Positions 1-9,316 of a DNA stretch of 43,689 nucleotides are shown in pieces. The position numbers and the translations under genes are program-made. The DNA is from Pseudomonadota bacterium. Its GTDB lineage: Bacteria; Pseudomonadota; Gammaproteobacteria; Xanthomonadales; Xanthomonadaceae. The stretch covers positions 1 to 43,689 of the forward strand of contig JAEWJB010000043.1 in NCBI GenBank assembly GCA_023386795.1. Reading direction: 5' to 3'. A model generated the notes under the pieces. That model did not search any database. It was given only the letters and a program-made list of their open reading frames with translations, and was not told where the DNA came from. Positions within the stretch are counted from its first letter, which is position 1. Each line of letters opens with the position of its first letter.

Positions 1-2
1 GC

Positions 3-2213
3 ACGTTCGAGGCCACGGCCGCGCGCATCGCCGCCACCGGCGCGGGCGACGCGCCGGAAGGTCCTGCCTATGGCGTGGTCGCCCTGGCAGGCGGCACTGC
101 CACGCTCAACGCCGCTACCGATGTCACCGGCAGCAATGGCGTGTTCGCCGCGGGCGGCCGGGTGACGGCGACGCAAGCGACCATCACGGCGACCGGCACG
201 CCGGCGGCCGGCGACACGCAGGTGCGCGGGGCGGGCCTGTCGTTGGCGCCGGGCGGCGTGGCCGAACTGACGAACAGCACGATCCAGGCCAGCGGCGAAG
301 GCGTGCGCTTTGGCTACGACCCGCAGGCGGCGGACCAGGTGGCCACGGCCACCCTCACCGGTGGCAGCGTCACCGCTGCCGGCGGCCCGGCTGTTCGCCT
401 CACCGGCCACGGCGGCGAAGGGGCGGTCGGTCAGCTCAACCTTCGGCAGGGCGTGACCTTGCAAGGCGCGGACGACCGGCTCATCGAAGTGGGCGGTGAC
501 GGCAGCCGGCCGGCCGAGCTGCGGGTGTTCGCCGAGCAGGTCGCGCTGAGGGGCAACCTGGCCGCTTCGAGCGGCGCGCTCCTCGACCTGCGGCTGGCCG
601 CCAGCAGCCTGGATGGCGCGATCAGTGGCGGTAGCGCGATGCTGCTCGATGCCGCCAGCCGTTGGGACGTGGCCGCCAGTTCCGACGTCAAGACGCTGGC
701 CAACGCCGGCGCCATCGCCTTCGCTGCACCGGCGCAGGGCGGCTTCAAGACCCTCACCGTCAACGGCGACTACACCAGCGACAACGGCACGCTGTCGATG
801 AACACCGTGCTGGCCGACGATGCCGCGCAGACCGACCGCCTGGTCGTGCACGGTGCCACGTCGGGCAGCACGCGCCTGAGCGTGAACAACGTCGGCGGTG
901 CCGGCGCGCAGACCGTCAACGGCATCCAGCTGGTGCAGGTGGATGGCGCGTCGGAGGGCGTGTTCGCACTGGAAGGTCGCGCCGTCGCGGGCGTCTACGA
1001 ATACCAGCTGTTCAAGGGCGGGGTGGCGACGCCGGCCGACGGTGGCTGGTACCTGCGCTCGCACGACACCACGCCGCCGCCGGAGCCGGTGACGCCGGAA
1101 CCGACGCCAGAGCCGACCCCCGAACCGACGCCGACGCCCGAGCCTGCACCGGTGCCGAACCCGAACCCGGCACCAGGCCCGACCCCGCTGCCGCCGGTAA
1201 CCCCTGCGCCGACACCGGGCAACGGGGGCGAGCCGACGCCCCAGCCTCCGGTGGTTCCGGCCCGGCCGCTGTATCGTCCCGAGGCCGGCGCCTATCTGGC
1301 CAACCAGGCCGCCGGCATCGGCCTGTTCCAGCACCAGATGCACGACCGCATGGGCGAGGCGGATTTCGCTGGCGCCGCCGAGCGCGACCCGGCGGTGTGG
1401 ACCCGCGTGCTGCGCCGCCAGCAGGATGGCCGGGGTGGCTTCGACCAGCTCGACGTCGCCAGCGACACCTCGATGTTGCAGGTCGGCGGCGAACTGGCGG
1501 GCGGCCTCGTCGGCGAGGGGCGCTGGCACGCCGGTGCCATGGCCGGTGCCGGCCGCACCGACAACAACGTCGGCTCGCGGCTGAGCGGCTACCGGGCCAA
1601 GGGCAAGGTACGCGGCTACAGCGCGGGCCTGTATGCGACGTGGTTCCAGGGCGCAGCCACGCAGGGCGGCGCCTATGCCGACGCCTGGGTGCAGTACGGC
1701 CGCTACGACAACCGCGTCAGCGGCGACTACCTGCCGCAGGAAGACTACGACGCGGACAGCTGGTCGGCTTCGCTGGAAGGCGGCTACACCTTCGCGATGC
1801 CCTCCGGTGAGGCCTACGAGTGGTTCATCGAACCGCAGGCGCAGGCGATCTACACCGACTACGACGCCGATGAGCACATCGAAGCCAACGGCACCTGGGT
1901 GGGTTCCTCGCTGGCCGGCGCCTGGACCACGCGCGTGGGCGTGCGGGTCTTCGGCCATGCTGGCAGCGCCGCGCACAACCTCGTGCAGCCGTTCCTGATG
2001 CTCAACTGGTGGCGCGGCGACAAGGCCAACGAGATCGCCATGGACGGCACCTCCATCGCGTTGGGCTGGCCGCGCGACCGCTACGAAGCCAAGCTCGGCG
2101 CCCAGCTGCAACTGGGCGGTGGCTGGACGGGCTGGGGCCACGCGGCGTGGCAGACCGGCAGCGACGGCTTCCGCGACATCGGCGGACAGGTCGGCGTGAA
2201 CTACCGCTGGTAA
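3..2213 (+). CDS. Autotransporter (type Va secretion), 3' part
   Basis: The reading frame is open from the left edge, so the start and signal peptide lie outside the window; about 736 codons are visible. Residues 1 to about 350 are a Gly/Ala/Thr-rich, repetitive passenger of the beta-helix (pertactin-like) type. A Pro/Glu/Thr linker follows (about 1076-1265; repeated PEPTPEP units). The C-terminal about 310 residues start at the motif LYRPEAGAYLANQ and end in an aromatic residue (VNYRW), as expected for a 12-strand outer-membrane autotransporter beta-domain recognised by the Bam machinery. The protein should insert its barrel in the outer membrane and expose the passenger as an adhesin or surface factor; no protease motif is seen in the visible part. 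It is convergent with the flagellar operon and probably not functionally linked to it. Substrate or host target cannot be told. Confidence 0.9.
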   Translation, partial: TFEATAARIAATGAGDAPEGPAYGVVALAGGTATLNAATDVTGSNGVFAAGGRVTATQATITATGTPAAGDTQVRGAGLSLAPGGVAELTNSTIQASGEGVRFGYDPQAADQVATATLTGGSVTAAGGPAVRLTGHGGEGAVGQLNLRQGVTLQGADDRLIEVGGDGSRPAELRVFAEQVALRGNLAASSGALLDLRLAASSLDGAISGGSAMLLDAASRWDVAASSDVKTLANAGAIAFAAPAQGGFKTLTVNGDYTSDNGTLSMNTVLADDAAQTDRLVVHGATSGSTRLSVNNVGGAGAQTVNGIQLVQVDGASEGVFALEGRAVAGVYEYQLFKGGVATPADGGWYLRSHDTTPPPEPVTPEPTPEPTPEPTPTPEPAPVPNPNPAPGPTPLPPVTPAPTPGNGGEPTPQPPVVPARPLYRPEAGAYLANQAAGIGLFQHQMHDRMGEADFAGAAERDPAVWTRVLRRQQDGRGGFDQLDVASDTSMLQVGGELAGGLVGEGRWHAGAMAGAGRTDNNVGSRLSGYRAKGKVRGYSAGLYATWFQGAATQGGAYADAWVQYGRYDNRVSGDYLPQEDYDADSWSASLEGGYTFAMPSGEAYEWFIEPQAQAIYTDYDADEHIEANGTWVGSSLAGAWTTRVGVRVFGHAGSAAHNLVQPFLMLNWWRGDKANEIAMDGTSIALGWPRDRYEAKLGAQLQLGGGWTGWGHAAWQTGSDGFRDIGGQVGVNYRW

Positions 2214-2221
2214 TCGAGGGC

Positions 2222-2255
2222 AAAAAAGAGGCCGCCTCCAACCCGGGGGCTGCCT
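2222..2255 (-). terminator. Rho-independent terminator after flgL
   Basis: Read on the minus strand, an imperfect GC-rich hairpin (outer AGGC/GCCT pairs, inner GCC/GGC, a few mismatches) is followed by a run of six T. It lies about 40 bp after the flgL stop and would end the flgB-L transcript. The stem has mismatches, so the call is moderate. Confidence 0.55.
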
Positions 2256-2294
2256 TGTCGATCGAGCCGGGCCCGTTGCCGCGGCGTGGCCCGG

Positions 2295-3500
2295 TCACCC
2301 CATCATCTGGAACAGGGACATGGACTGCATCTGCTTGAACACGGTCTGTGCTGCCTGCAATGCCGCCGTCTCCAACTGGTACTGGCCGATCGCCTCGGCA
2401 TAGTCGAGGTCGCGGATCGAGGACAGCGTGGTCTTCAACGTCACCTCGTTGGAGGCGCGCAGTTCGGCGGCGTTGTCGATCGCCGCCAGTTGCGCGCCGC
2501 CCGATGCGCGCGCGTCGATCATCTTGGCCGATGCCAGCTTCACGTCGCGCATCGAGGTCTGCAGCGCGTTCTGCAGCTGCGCGCGGTCGGCATCGTTGGC
2601 CGGGTCGGTGTTCAGCGCATCGATCAGGTCGGTCAGCGTGGAGAACACGTCCTTGTTCTGCGAAGGACCCACCTGCAGCGTGTCGCCGGCGGCGGGGGTG
2701 CCGTCCACGCGCAGGCGCACGCCGTTGAAGCTGATGTCGTCGCCTGCCTTGTAGGTGCCGCTGCTGAGCACGTTGCCATTCGCATCCAGCACGTCGTAGG
2801 CATCGGCGGCGGTGAATTGCACGGTATAGCTTTCGCCGGCGTAGGTGCCCGACGTCGGGTCGCGGCCGAAATCCAGCAGCAGGGCGGTGCCGGTGTTGCC
2901 GGCGCCGGCATGCGCGTCCATCGTGCCGTCGCCGGTGCGGATGCGCATGAAGATCTCGCTGCCGGGCAGCGCGTCGGACACGTAGGTGTCGGCGGCCACT
3001 TCCACCTGTCGCTGGGTCTGGTCGCCGTTGTAGACCACGCCGCTGCCGCTCTTGGAGAACGGCGCGGTGCCGTCCACGGTGCCGCCGAACAGGTAGCGGC
3101 CGTTGCCGTCCGTGCTGTTGGCCATGCTCAGCATCTGGTCGTGGATGGCTTGCAGTTCGGAAGCGATCGCCTTGCGGTCGTCGGTGGTCAGCGAGGCATT
3201 GTTGGCCTCGATGGTCAGCTCGCTGACGCGGGTCATCAGGTCGCCGGCCTGCGCCAGCGCGTTCTCCTGCAGGCCCAGGCGGTTCTGCACGTTGTTGGCG
3301 TTGCTGCCGAACTGCGCCAGCTGCGCCACCGCGCGGTCCAGCCCCACGGCCGTGCCGGCGGCGACCGGGTCGTCCTTGGCGGTGACCAGGCGCTGGCCGC
3401 TGGACAACTGCTCCTGCAGGTGCGCCAGCTTGGACTGCTTGGCCAGCATGGTCACGACCGACTGGCTGTACATCATGCCGGTGGAGATGCGGTTGCTCAT
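2295..3500 (-). CDS. flgL: Flagellar hook-associated protein 3 (hook-filament junction)
   Basis: FlgL, 401 aa, forms with FlgK the junction between hook and filament; it is exported by the flagellar type III apparatus. The N-terminus (RISTGMMYSQSVVTML, then LSSGQRL and KDDP) and the C-terminus (DYAEAIGQYQLETAALQA ending LFQMMG) are the conserved coiled-coil D0/D1 parts shared with flagellin; the middle is a variable surface domain. The ATG overlaps the flgK stop by one base (TGATG), which points to translational coupling. It is the last gene of the operon, followed by a terminator-like hairpin. In other bacteria FlgL shares the FlgN chaperone with FlgK; flgN is present in this window. Confidence 0.97.
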   Translation of the reverse strand: MSNRISTGMMYSQSVVTMLAKQSKLAHLQEQLSSGQRLVTAKDDPVAAGTAVGLDRAVAQLAQFGSNANNVQNRLGLQENALAQAGDLMTRVSELTIEANNASLTTDDRKAIASELQAIHDQMLSMANSTDGNGRYLFGGTVDGTAPFSKSGSGVVYNGDQTQRQVEVAADTYVSDALPGSEIFMRIRTGDGTMDAHAGAGNTGTALLLDFGRDPTSGTYAGESYTVQFTAADAYDVLDANGNVLSSGTYKAGDDISFNGVRLRVDGTPAAGDTLQVGPSQNKDVFSTLTDLIDALNTDPANDADRAQLQNALQTSMRDVKLASAKMIDARASGGAQLAAIDNAAELRASNEVTLKTTLSSIRDLDYAEAIGQYQLETAALQAAQTVFKQMQSMSLFQMMG

Positions 3501-5377
3501 CAGCGGATCGCGCCCAGGATGCTCTGGAACATGGTGTCGGCGGTGGAGATGATCTGCGAGGCGGCCTGGTAGGCCTGCTGCAGGCGGAGCATGTCCGAGG
3601 CTTCTTCGTCGAGGTTGACGCCGGAGATCGAATCGCGCGCGGACTGCGCCTGGTCGTTGATGACCTGCTGCGCCTGCGCGGCGTAATCGGCCGAGCGCGC
3701 GGCCGAGCCCACCGAGGTGGTCAGCCCGGCGACGGCGCCGTTGAGGCTCATCGTGCCGCCGTTGAAAGCCTTGAAGTCTTCCACCGATGCCAACCGCTTG
3801 GCGTTGCCGTTGTCGGCCGAGCCGGCGCCGGTGGAGCCGATGGTGAAGCTGTCACCGGTGGCGGGCGCGCCGTCGAGGGTGAAGCTCCAGCCGTTGGCGG
3901 CGATGGTCTGCCCGGCGGTGTAGGGATACGGGCCGGCGCCGTCGATGGTGTAGTGGGTGGCATCGGTGAAGGCGATGGTCGAGCCGGCCAGCAGGTTGGC
4001 GTTGCTCGAATCGGTCACCTGCACGTTGCTGAGCTTGCCGGTGCCCAGGTTGGAAAGCGTGGCGCTGCCCTTCACCGGGGTGGCGGCGGCAATGCGCGAG
4101 GGATCGGTGATCGCCACCGCGAGGCTGCCGGCGACGTTGGCGGTGGGCTGCAGCAGGAAGCGGTCGCCCGCGGCGGCCGCGCCGCCCACCACCACCTGCA
4201 CGCCGTTGACCACCAGCGGGTCGGCGGCGGTGCCGGTGCCGGTCAGGGCCACCGAAGCGCCGGTGTCCGAGCGGGTGGCGGTCCACTGCGTGCCATCGAA
4301 CTTCAGCAGCAGGTTCTGCCCGTCGAGCTGGGTCAGGTCGCCATAGGAGGCGGTCAGGCTCGCGGTGCCGGTGTTGGCCGGGTTGCTGGATACGCTCGGC
4401 GAGGCGTAGCTGAAGAAGTCCCCGCCCATCGCGCCGTACAGGTCCATGCCCTCGGCGTGGGCATCGTTGAAGCTGCTCGCCAGGCCAACCGCGATACGGC
4501 CCAGTTCGGCCTGCGTGGGTTCCAGCACATTGCTGCGGAATTCCAGCAGCCCGCCCATCTGCCCGCCGAGCGCGCGCGAATCCAGCGACACGTTCATGCC
4601 CTGGGTTTGCAGCGCAAGCTGCAGCTTGCCGGGCTGGTAAGGGTCGGGCGTGGTGGTGAGCTTGGACGCCGTGGTGCCGACGACCAGCGCCTGGCCGCCA
4701 GCGGTATAGACGTTGACGAAGCCGCCATCCTGCTGCACGGCGGTGCCGCCGGTGTAGCCGACCAGTTCCTTGATGAGCTGGTCGCGCTGGTCGAGCAAAT
4801 CCGGCGCGGCGCTCGCGGAAGACGTGCCGATTTGGCCGTTGATCTGCGCGATCTGCTGCGTCAGCCGGTTGACTTCGCTGGTCGCCGAAAGCAGGCCGTT
4901 GTTGACCTCGGTATTGAGGCTGTCGAGCTGGCCGCTGAGCTGCTTGAAGCGGGTGGTCAACGCGTTGCCGCTGTCGAGCAGGCTCTGCCGGTTGGCGGTG
5001 GAGGAGGCGTCGGAGGACAGCGCGCTGGCCGAGTCGAAGAAGTTCGACCACAGCCCCGAGACGCTGGTGGCGGTATCGGAGAACAGGCTGTCCACGCGGT
5101 CCGAAAGCGAGGACAGCTGGTTGAGTCGCGCCAGTTCGCCGTTGCTGTCGAGCAGGCGCGAGATCGCCAGCTGGTCGGCCACACGGCTGATGTCGCTGAT
5201 CTGCGTGCCGCTGCCGACGTAGCCGTAGCCGTAGTCGGTGGGGTTGCGGGTGGCGAAGCTGACCTTCTGCCGGCTGTAGCCCTCGGTATTGATGTTGGCC
5301 ACGTTGTGGCTGACCGTGGCCAGGGCGCGCTGGAAGGCGATGAGGGCGCCGGTACCGGTGGACAGGACATTGGACAT
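3500..5377 (-). CDS. flgK: Flagellar hook-associated protein 1
   Basis: FlgK, 625 aa, caps the hook and connects it to FlgL and the filament. The N-terminal rod/hook signature (ALATVSHNVANINTEGYSRQ) and the C-terminal helix (MLRLQQAYQAASQIISTADT) are both intact; the long middle part carries the variable domains. The start ATG lies 6 bp after the flgJ stop, and its stop overlaps the flgL start. Length is in the usual range for proteobacterial FlgK. The protein is a substrate of FlgN, whose candidate gene lies further along the window. Confidence 0.97.
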   Translation of the reverse strand: MSNVLSTGTGALIAFQRALATVSHNVANINTEGYSRQKVSFATRNPTDYGYGYVGSGTQISDISRVADQLAISRLLDSNGELARLNQLSSLSDRVDSLFSDTATSVSGLWSNFFDSASALSSDASSTANRQSLLDSGNALTTRFKQLSGQLDSLNTEVNNGLLSATSEVNRLTQQIAQINGQIGTSSASAAPDLLDQRDQLIKELVGYTGGTAVQQDGGFVNVYTAGGQALVVGTTASKLTTTPDPYQPGKLQLALQTQGMNVSLDSRALGGQMGGLLEFRSNVLEPTQAELGRIAVGLASSFNDAHAEGMDLYGAMGGDFFSYASPSVSSNPANTGTASLTASYGDLTQLDGQNLLLKFDGTQWTATRSDTGASVALTGTGTAADPLVVNGVQVVVGGAAAAGDRFLLQPTANVAGSLAVAITDPSRIAAATPVKGSATLSNLGTGKLSNVQVTDSSNANLLAGSTIAFTDATHYTIDGAGPYPYTAGQTIAANGWSFTLDGAPATGDSFTIGSTGAGSADNGNAKRLASVEDFKAFNGGTMSLNGAVAGLTTSVGSAARSADYAAQAQQVINDQAQSARDSISGVNLDEEASDMLRLQQAYQAASQIISTADTMFQSILGAIR

Positions 5378-5383
5378 GCGTCG

Positions 5384-6583
5384 TTACCTCAGCTGGCCCA
5401 CGCCGGTGCGGCTGGCGAAGGTGCGCGAGAGGTCCGCGCCCGTCGACTGCCCGGCGTACTGGCTGATCGCCGCCACGGCGCGATCGATGGTGGGCCCGTG
5501 CGCGATGGCGGCGATCTTTGCCGCATAGCCGGGGTCGGTGGCATAGCCGGCCTTCTGCAGGCCGCGGGCGAAGCCCTTGATGTCGGTACCGGCGTTGAGC
5601 GCCTGCTGGTAGCGACCGCTGGTCTTCAGCAAGCGCACGTAGTCGGCGAAGCTGTCGGCGGCCGAGGAGTAGGCGCGGAAGCTGGCGGTCTCGGAGGTCT
5701 TCACCCCGTTGACGTATTCGTGGGTGCCGGCGGTCACTGCATCGCCCTTCCAGCCGGTGGCCTTGATGCCGAACAGGTTGTGGGAGTCGCTGCCGTTGCC
5801 GCGGCTGATGCCGCGCTTGCCCCAGCCGGTTTCCAGCGCGGCCTGGGCGACGAGCGCGCGCGGGTCCACGCCGAGTTCCTGCGCCGCCTTCTGTGCGTGG
5901 TGCCAGATGCTGGCCACGAAACCTTCCGGCGTGCGTTCGCCCAGCGCGCTGGCTGCGGCGCTGCCGGCGCTGGCCGCGGCGCTGTCGTCCACGGCCACGC
6001 CGCCGGTGCCGAGCCAGCGGTCGTCCAGCGAACTCCAGTCCTCGGCGGCGATGTTGGCGTCGGCACGGCTGCCGGTCCCGATGGCGGTGCTGCTGTCGCG
6101 GCCGGCGATCAGGTCCAGCGTCTGTGCGGTGACGGCCTCGCGCGATTGCGCCAGTGCGGTGTCGCCGCCGCCGGCCACGGCCGGTGCGCCCGCCTCGCGG
6201 CCGCGCGCGATGAGCGAGTACGCCTTGGCCGCCTTGGCCTGCGCCAGCGGGTAGGCCTGCGAAGAAGCGCCCGCGTCCAGCGAGGTGTTGACCTGGCCGT
6301 TGCCGGCCGCGTCCTGGCTGCCGCCGCCGAGCTGGCGGGCGATCATCGCCGACAGGCCCAGTCCCTTGCCCTCGGTCAGCGCCTTGGACATCTGCTGGTC
6401 GTACATGTCGCGGAAGGTCTGGTTCTCGCCGGGGAACAGCGAGTCGCCGAAGCTGGCCTCGCGCATGCTCTTGACCAGCATCTGCGCGAACTGGCCCTCC
6501 AGCTGGCGCGAGACGGTATCGATCTTCTGCGGATCGTTCTGCGTCTTGGGCGCAAGCTCCAGCGGTGAGCGGGTGATCTGCAT
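5384..6583 (-). CDS. flgJ: Flagellar rod-capping protein with peptidoglycan hydrolase domain
   Basis: FlgJ, 399 aa, is the two-domain form. Residues about 25-95 are the rod-binding domain (LEGQFAQMLVKSMREA, then DMYDQQMSKAL). After an Ala-rich linker, about residues 230-390 are a glucosaminidase domain (AALETGWGKRG with the catalytic-type Glu; SHNLFGIKA; AGYATDPGYAAKIAAI). The enzyme opens the peptidoglycan so that the rod can pass, and the N-domain caps the growing rod in the periplasm. The start overlaps the flgI stop by one base. Some bacteria split these functions; here they are fused. Confidence 0.96.
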   Translation of the reverse strand: MQITRSPLELAPKTQNDPQKIDTVSRQLEGQFAQMLVKSMREASFGDSLFPGENQTFRDMYDQQMSKALTEGKGLGLSAMIARQLGGGSQDAAGNGQVNTSLDAGASSQAYPLAQAKAAKAYSLIARGREAGAPAVAGGGDTALAQSREAVTAQTLDLIAGRDSSTAIGTGSRADANIAAEDWSSLDDRWLGTGGVAVDDSAAASAGSAAASALGERTPEGFVASIWHHAQKAAQELGVDPRALVAQAALETGWGKRGISRGNGSDSHNLFGIKATGWKGDAVTAGTHEYVNGVKTSETASFRAYSSAADSFADYVRLLKTSGRYQQALNAGTDIKGFARGLQKAGYATDPGYAAKIAAIAHGPTIDRAVAAISQYAGQSTGADLSRTFASRTGVGQLR

Positions 6584-7701
6584 CAGATCACCTCCAGCTC
6601 CGCCGTCAATGCGCCGGCCTGCTTGAGGGCTTCCAGGATCGCCACCAGGTCGCCCGGCGCGGCGCCCACTTCGTTCACCGCACGCACGATCTGGTCCAGC
6701 GTGGTGCCGCCGGCGAACTTGAACATGCGGCTGCCCTCGGCGCTGGCGCTGATGGTGGACTGCTGGGTCACGGTGGTCTGCCCGTTGGCGAAGGCACCGG
6801 GCTGGCTGACGTTGCTGTTCTCGCTGATGGTCACGGTGAGCGAGCCGTGCGCGATGGCCGCCGGCATCACCCGCACCTGCGAGCCGATCACCACCGTGCC
6901 GGTGCGCGCGTTGACGATGACCTTGGCCGCCGCCTCGCCGGGCGAGAGCTCGACGTTCTCGATGCGCGCCAGCAGGCCGATGCGCGCGCCCGGGTCGGTC
7001 GGCGCGCGTACCGCCACGGTGACGCCATCCACCGCGCGTGCGGTGCCGGTGCCGAAGGTGTTGTCGATCGCCGCGACCATGCGCGAGACCGTGGTGAAAT
7101 CGTTCTGGTGCAGGTTCAGCGTGATCTCGCCGCTGTTGTCGAACACGTCCGGCAGCGCACGCTCGACGGTGGCGCCGTTGGGGATGCGGCCCACGCTGGG
7201 CACGTTCACCGAGACCTTCGAGCCATCCTTGCCCTGCGCGCCGAAGCCACCCACCACCAGGTTGCCCTGGGCGATGGCATACACCTGGCCGTCGGCGCCC
7301 TTGAGCGGGGCCATCAGCAGCGAACCGCCGCGCAGCGAGATCGCATTGCCCAGCGAGGAGACGGTCACGTCGATCGGCTGGCCCGGCTTGGCGAACGGCG
7401 GCAACTCGGCGTGGATCGCCACGGCGGCCACGTTCTTCAGCTGCGGGTTGACGTTGGCGGGCACGTTGACGCCCAGCTCGCCGAGCATGTTCTTCAGGCT
7501 TTGCACGGTGAAGGGCGCCTGGCTGGTGCGGTCGCCGGTGTTGTCCAGGCCGACCACCAGGCCATAGCCGACCAGCGCGTTGCCGCGCACGCCGCCCACC
7601 TGGGCGAGGTCCTTGATCCGCTCGGCGGCGGCCGGGGCGCAGGCGCCCAGCGCCAGCAGCAGGACGGCGGACACGCGCAAGGTGGCGGAGACGAGGTTCA
7701 T
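6583..7701 (-). CDS. flgI: Flagellar P-ring protein precursor
   Basis: FlgI forms the P ring around the rod in the peptidoglycan layer. The chosen ATG gives 372 aa with a Sec signal peptide (SAVLLLALGACAPAAA then AERIKDLAQV), followed by the hallmark VGYGLVVGLDNTGDRTSQAPFT. A longer open frame exists upstream but would put Arg-rich sequence before the signal peptide; the chosen ATG also has AGGG a few bases before it. The gene lies between flgH and flgJ with a 19-bp gap to flgH. It depends on FlgA, encoded on the opposite strand, for assembly. Confidence 0.96.
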   Translation of the reverse strand: MNLVSATLRVSAVLLLALGACAPAAAERIKDLAQVGGVRGNALVGYGLVVGLDNTGDRTSQAPFTVQSLKNMLGELGVNVPANVNPQLKNVAAVAIHAELPPFAKPGQPIDVTVSSLGNAISLRGGSLLMAPLKGADGQVYAIAQGNLVVGGFGAQGKDGSKVSVNVPSVGRIPNGATVERALPDVFDNSGEITLNLHQNDFTTVSRMVAAIDNTFGTGTARAVDGVTVAVRAPTDPGARIGLLARIENVELSPGEAAAKVIVNARTGTVVIGSQVRVMPAAIAHGSLTVTISENSNVSQPGAFANGQTTVTQQSTISASAEGSRMFKFAGGTTLDQIVRAVNEVGAAPGDLVAILEALKQAGALTAELEVI

Positions 7702-7720
7702 GGCGATGCCCTGTAATGAC

Positions 7721-8413
7721 TCAGTACGGCGACAGCGCCGAATTGAAGAAACGGCCGAACCAGCCCATCGCGTTGGACTGCGCCACCGCGCCGCGGCCAC
7801 CATAGGCGATGCGCGCGTCGGCGACCTTGCTGGACGGGATGCTGTTGTCGGTGGCGATGTCGGCGGCGCGCACGATGCCCTGGATCTGCACCAGCTCGTC
7901 GCCCTGGTTCAGGCGCAGCTGCTTCTGGCCCTGCACGACGAGGTTGCCGTTGGGCAGGCGCTGGATCACCGTCACCGTGACGCTGCCCTGCAGCCGGTTG
8001 CTCTGCGCGCTCTGGCCCTTGCCGTCGAAGCTGCGCTCGCCCTTGGCGGTGTTCTTCAGCAGCTCCTGGCCGTTGTAGGTCACCGGCAGGCCGAGGATCG
8101 TCGGCGAGGCCATCTCGATGTCGCTGTTCTTGCTGATGCCGGTGGTGGCGCTGGTGGTGGCGGCAGTGCTTTCCACCAGGTTGATGGTCAGCAGGTCGCC
8201 AACGTCGCGCGCGCGGCGGTCGCCGTACAGCTGCAGGCCGGGGCCGGCGGCATAGATCGCGCCGGCGCTGGGCGGTGCCTGCGGCGGCATGATCGGCTGC
8301 ACCGGCGCCATCGCCGGGAACGGCCGCACGTCGCCGGCGATCACGCAGCCGCCGAGCAGCGCGCAGGTCGCGGCGGCGAAGGCCAGGCGGGCGAGGGAGG
8401 GCAGGGTGTTCAT
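7721..8413 (-). CDS. flgH: Flagellar L-ring lipoprotein precursor
   Basis: FlgH, 230 aa from the chosen ATG, forms the outer-membrane L ring. The N-terminus is a lipoprotein signal with lipobox LGGC (Cys23). Typical motifs follow: DRRARDVGDLLTINLVEST, and RLPNGNLVVQGQKQL near the C-terminal third, where the protein ends with RFFNSALSPY. A GTG three codons upstream is possible, but the ATG has GGTGA at suitable distance. It sits 18 bp after flgG and 19 bp before flgI. Confidence 0.96.
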   Translation of the reverse strand: MNTLPSLARLAFAAATCALLGGCVIAGDVRPFPAMAPVQPIMPPQAPPSAGAIYAAGPGLQLYGDRRARDVGDLLTINLVESTAATTSATTGISKNSDIEMASPTILGLPVTYNGQELLKNTAKGERSFDGKGQSAQSNRLQGSVTVTVIQRLPNGNLVVQGQKQLRLNQGDELVQIQGIVRAADIATDNSIPSSKVADARIAYGGRGAVAQSNAMGWFGRFFNSALSPY

Positions 8414-8431
8414 CACGGTCACCGCGAAGGA

Positions 8432-9217
8432 TCAGACGTTGGTGTTGAGGTAGCCGAGCATCGAGTCGGTGGTGGAGATGGCCTTGGCGTTCATCTCGTA
8501 GGCGCGCTGGGTTTCGATCATGCTCACCAGCTCTTCGACCACGTTGACGTTGCTGCCTTCCAGCGCGCCCTGCACGGTGGTGCCCAGGCCGTTGAGGCCG
8601 GGCGTGCCGTTCTGCGCCGGGCCCGAGGCGGTGGTCTCCACGTAGAGGTTCTCGCCCTTGGACTGCAGGCCGGCCGGGTTGATGAAGTCGGTGAGCGTGA
8701 GCGAGCCGATCTCCAGCGCGCCGGTCTGGCCGGCGACCTGCGCGGTCACGGTGCCGTCGCTGCCGATGGTGATCGACTCGGTGCCTTCCGGCACCTGGAT
8801 GCCCGGCTGGATCGGGTAGCCGCTGTTGGTCACCAGCTGGCCCTGGTCGTTGATCTGGAAGTTGCCGTCGCGCGTGTAGGCGGAGGTGCCGTCGGGCATC
8901 TGCACCTCGAAGAAGCCGCGCCCGTTGACCATCACGTCCAGCGCGCGGTCGGTCTGCTGCTGGCTGCCCTGCTCGAAGGACTTGGAGGTGGAGACCACGC
9001 GCACGCCGGTACCCAGCTGCAGGCCGGAGGGCAGGTTGGTCTGGGCCGAGGTCGCGCCACCGGGCGCACGGACCTGTTGGTACAGCAGGTCCTCGAAGCT
9101 GGCGCGGTCGCGCTTGAAGCCGGTGGTGTTGGTGTTGGCCAGGTTGTTGGAGATGACCGACATGCGCGTCTGCTGCGCATCCAGTCCGGTCTTGGCGACC
9201 CACAAAGCCTGATTCAT
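8432..9217 (-). CDS. flgG: Flagellar distal rod protein
   Basis: FlgG, 261 aa, builds the distal rod. It starts MNQALWVAKTGLDAQQTRM and carries the rod signature SVISNNLANTNTTGFKRDRA; the end (NVVEELVSMIETQRAYEMNA) is the conserved C-terminal helix. The length equals that of most FlgG proteins, which supports this ATG over the longer open frame. A 99-bp gap separates it from flgF, the largest gap in the operon. That gap holds a short hairpin and a good sigma-54 promoter match, so flgGHIJKL may also be transcribed on their own. Confidence 0.97.
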   Translation of the reverse strand: MNQALWVAKTGLDAQQTRMSVISNNLANTNTTGFKRDRASFEDLLYQQVRAPGGATSAQTNLPSGLQLGTGVRVVSTSKSFEQGSQQQTDRALDVMVNGRGFFEVQMPDGTSAYTRDGNFQINDQGQLVTNSGYPIQPGIQVPEGTESITIGSDGTVTAQVAGQTGALEIGSLTLTDFINPAGLQSKGENLYVETTASGPAQNGTPGLNGLGTTVQGALEGSNVNVVEELVSMIETQRAYEMNAKAISTTDSMLGYLNTNV

Positions 9218-9270
9218 TGGGCGATTCCTCGTTTGGCGCCGGCCCGCTGGCCGTCCACGCCGGGGGTGAT

Positions 9271-9285
9271 GCATGCCGCGTGCCA
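9271..9285 (-). promoter_or_regulatory. Candidate internal sigma-54 promoter ahead of flgG
   Basis: On the minus strand TGGCAC-GCGGC-ATGC gives the invariant GG and GC separated by exactly 10 bp; the -24 box is perfect and the -12 box has one change from TTGC. The predicted transcript start would be about 40 bases before the flgG ATG. A 7-bp perfect hairpin (9291-9308) lies just upstream, after flgF. No activator site was identified. Confidence 0.6.
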
Positions 9286-9316
9286 GAACCGCGCCGGAAA
9301 GCCGGCGCGCGGCGCG

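Noticed and set aside
1076..1265. Short periodic repeats suggestive of a CRISPR or tandem-repeat array
   Set aside because: They encode the Pro/Glu/Thr linker of the autotransporter; there are no spacers or direct repeats of CRISPR size.
3953..6568. Open frame of 871 codons antisense to flgK and flgJ
   Set aside because: Same reason: shadow of two certain genes.
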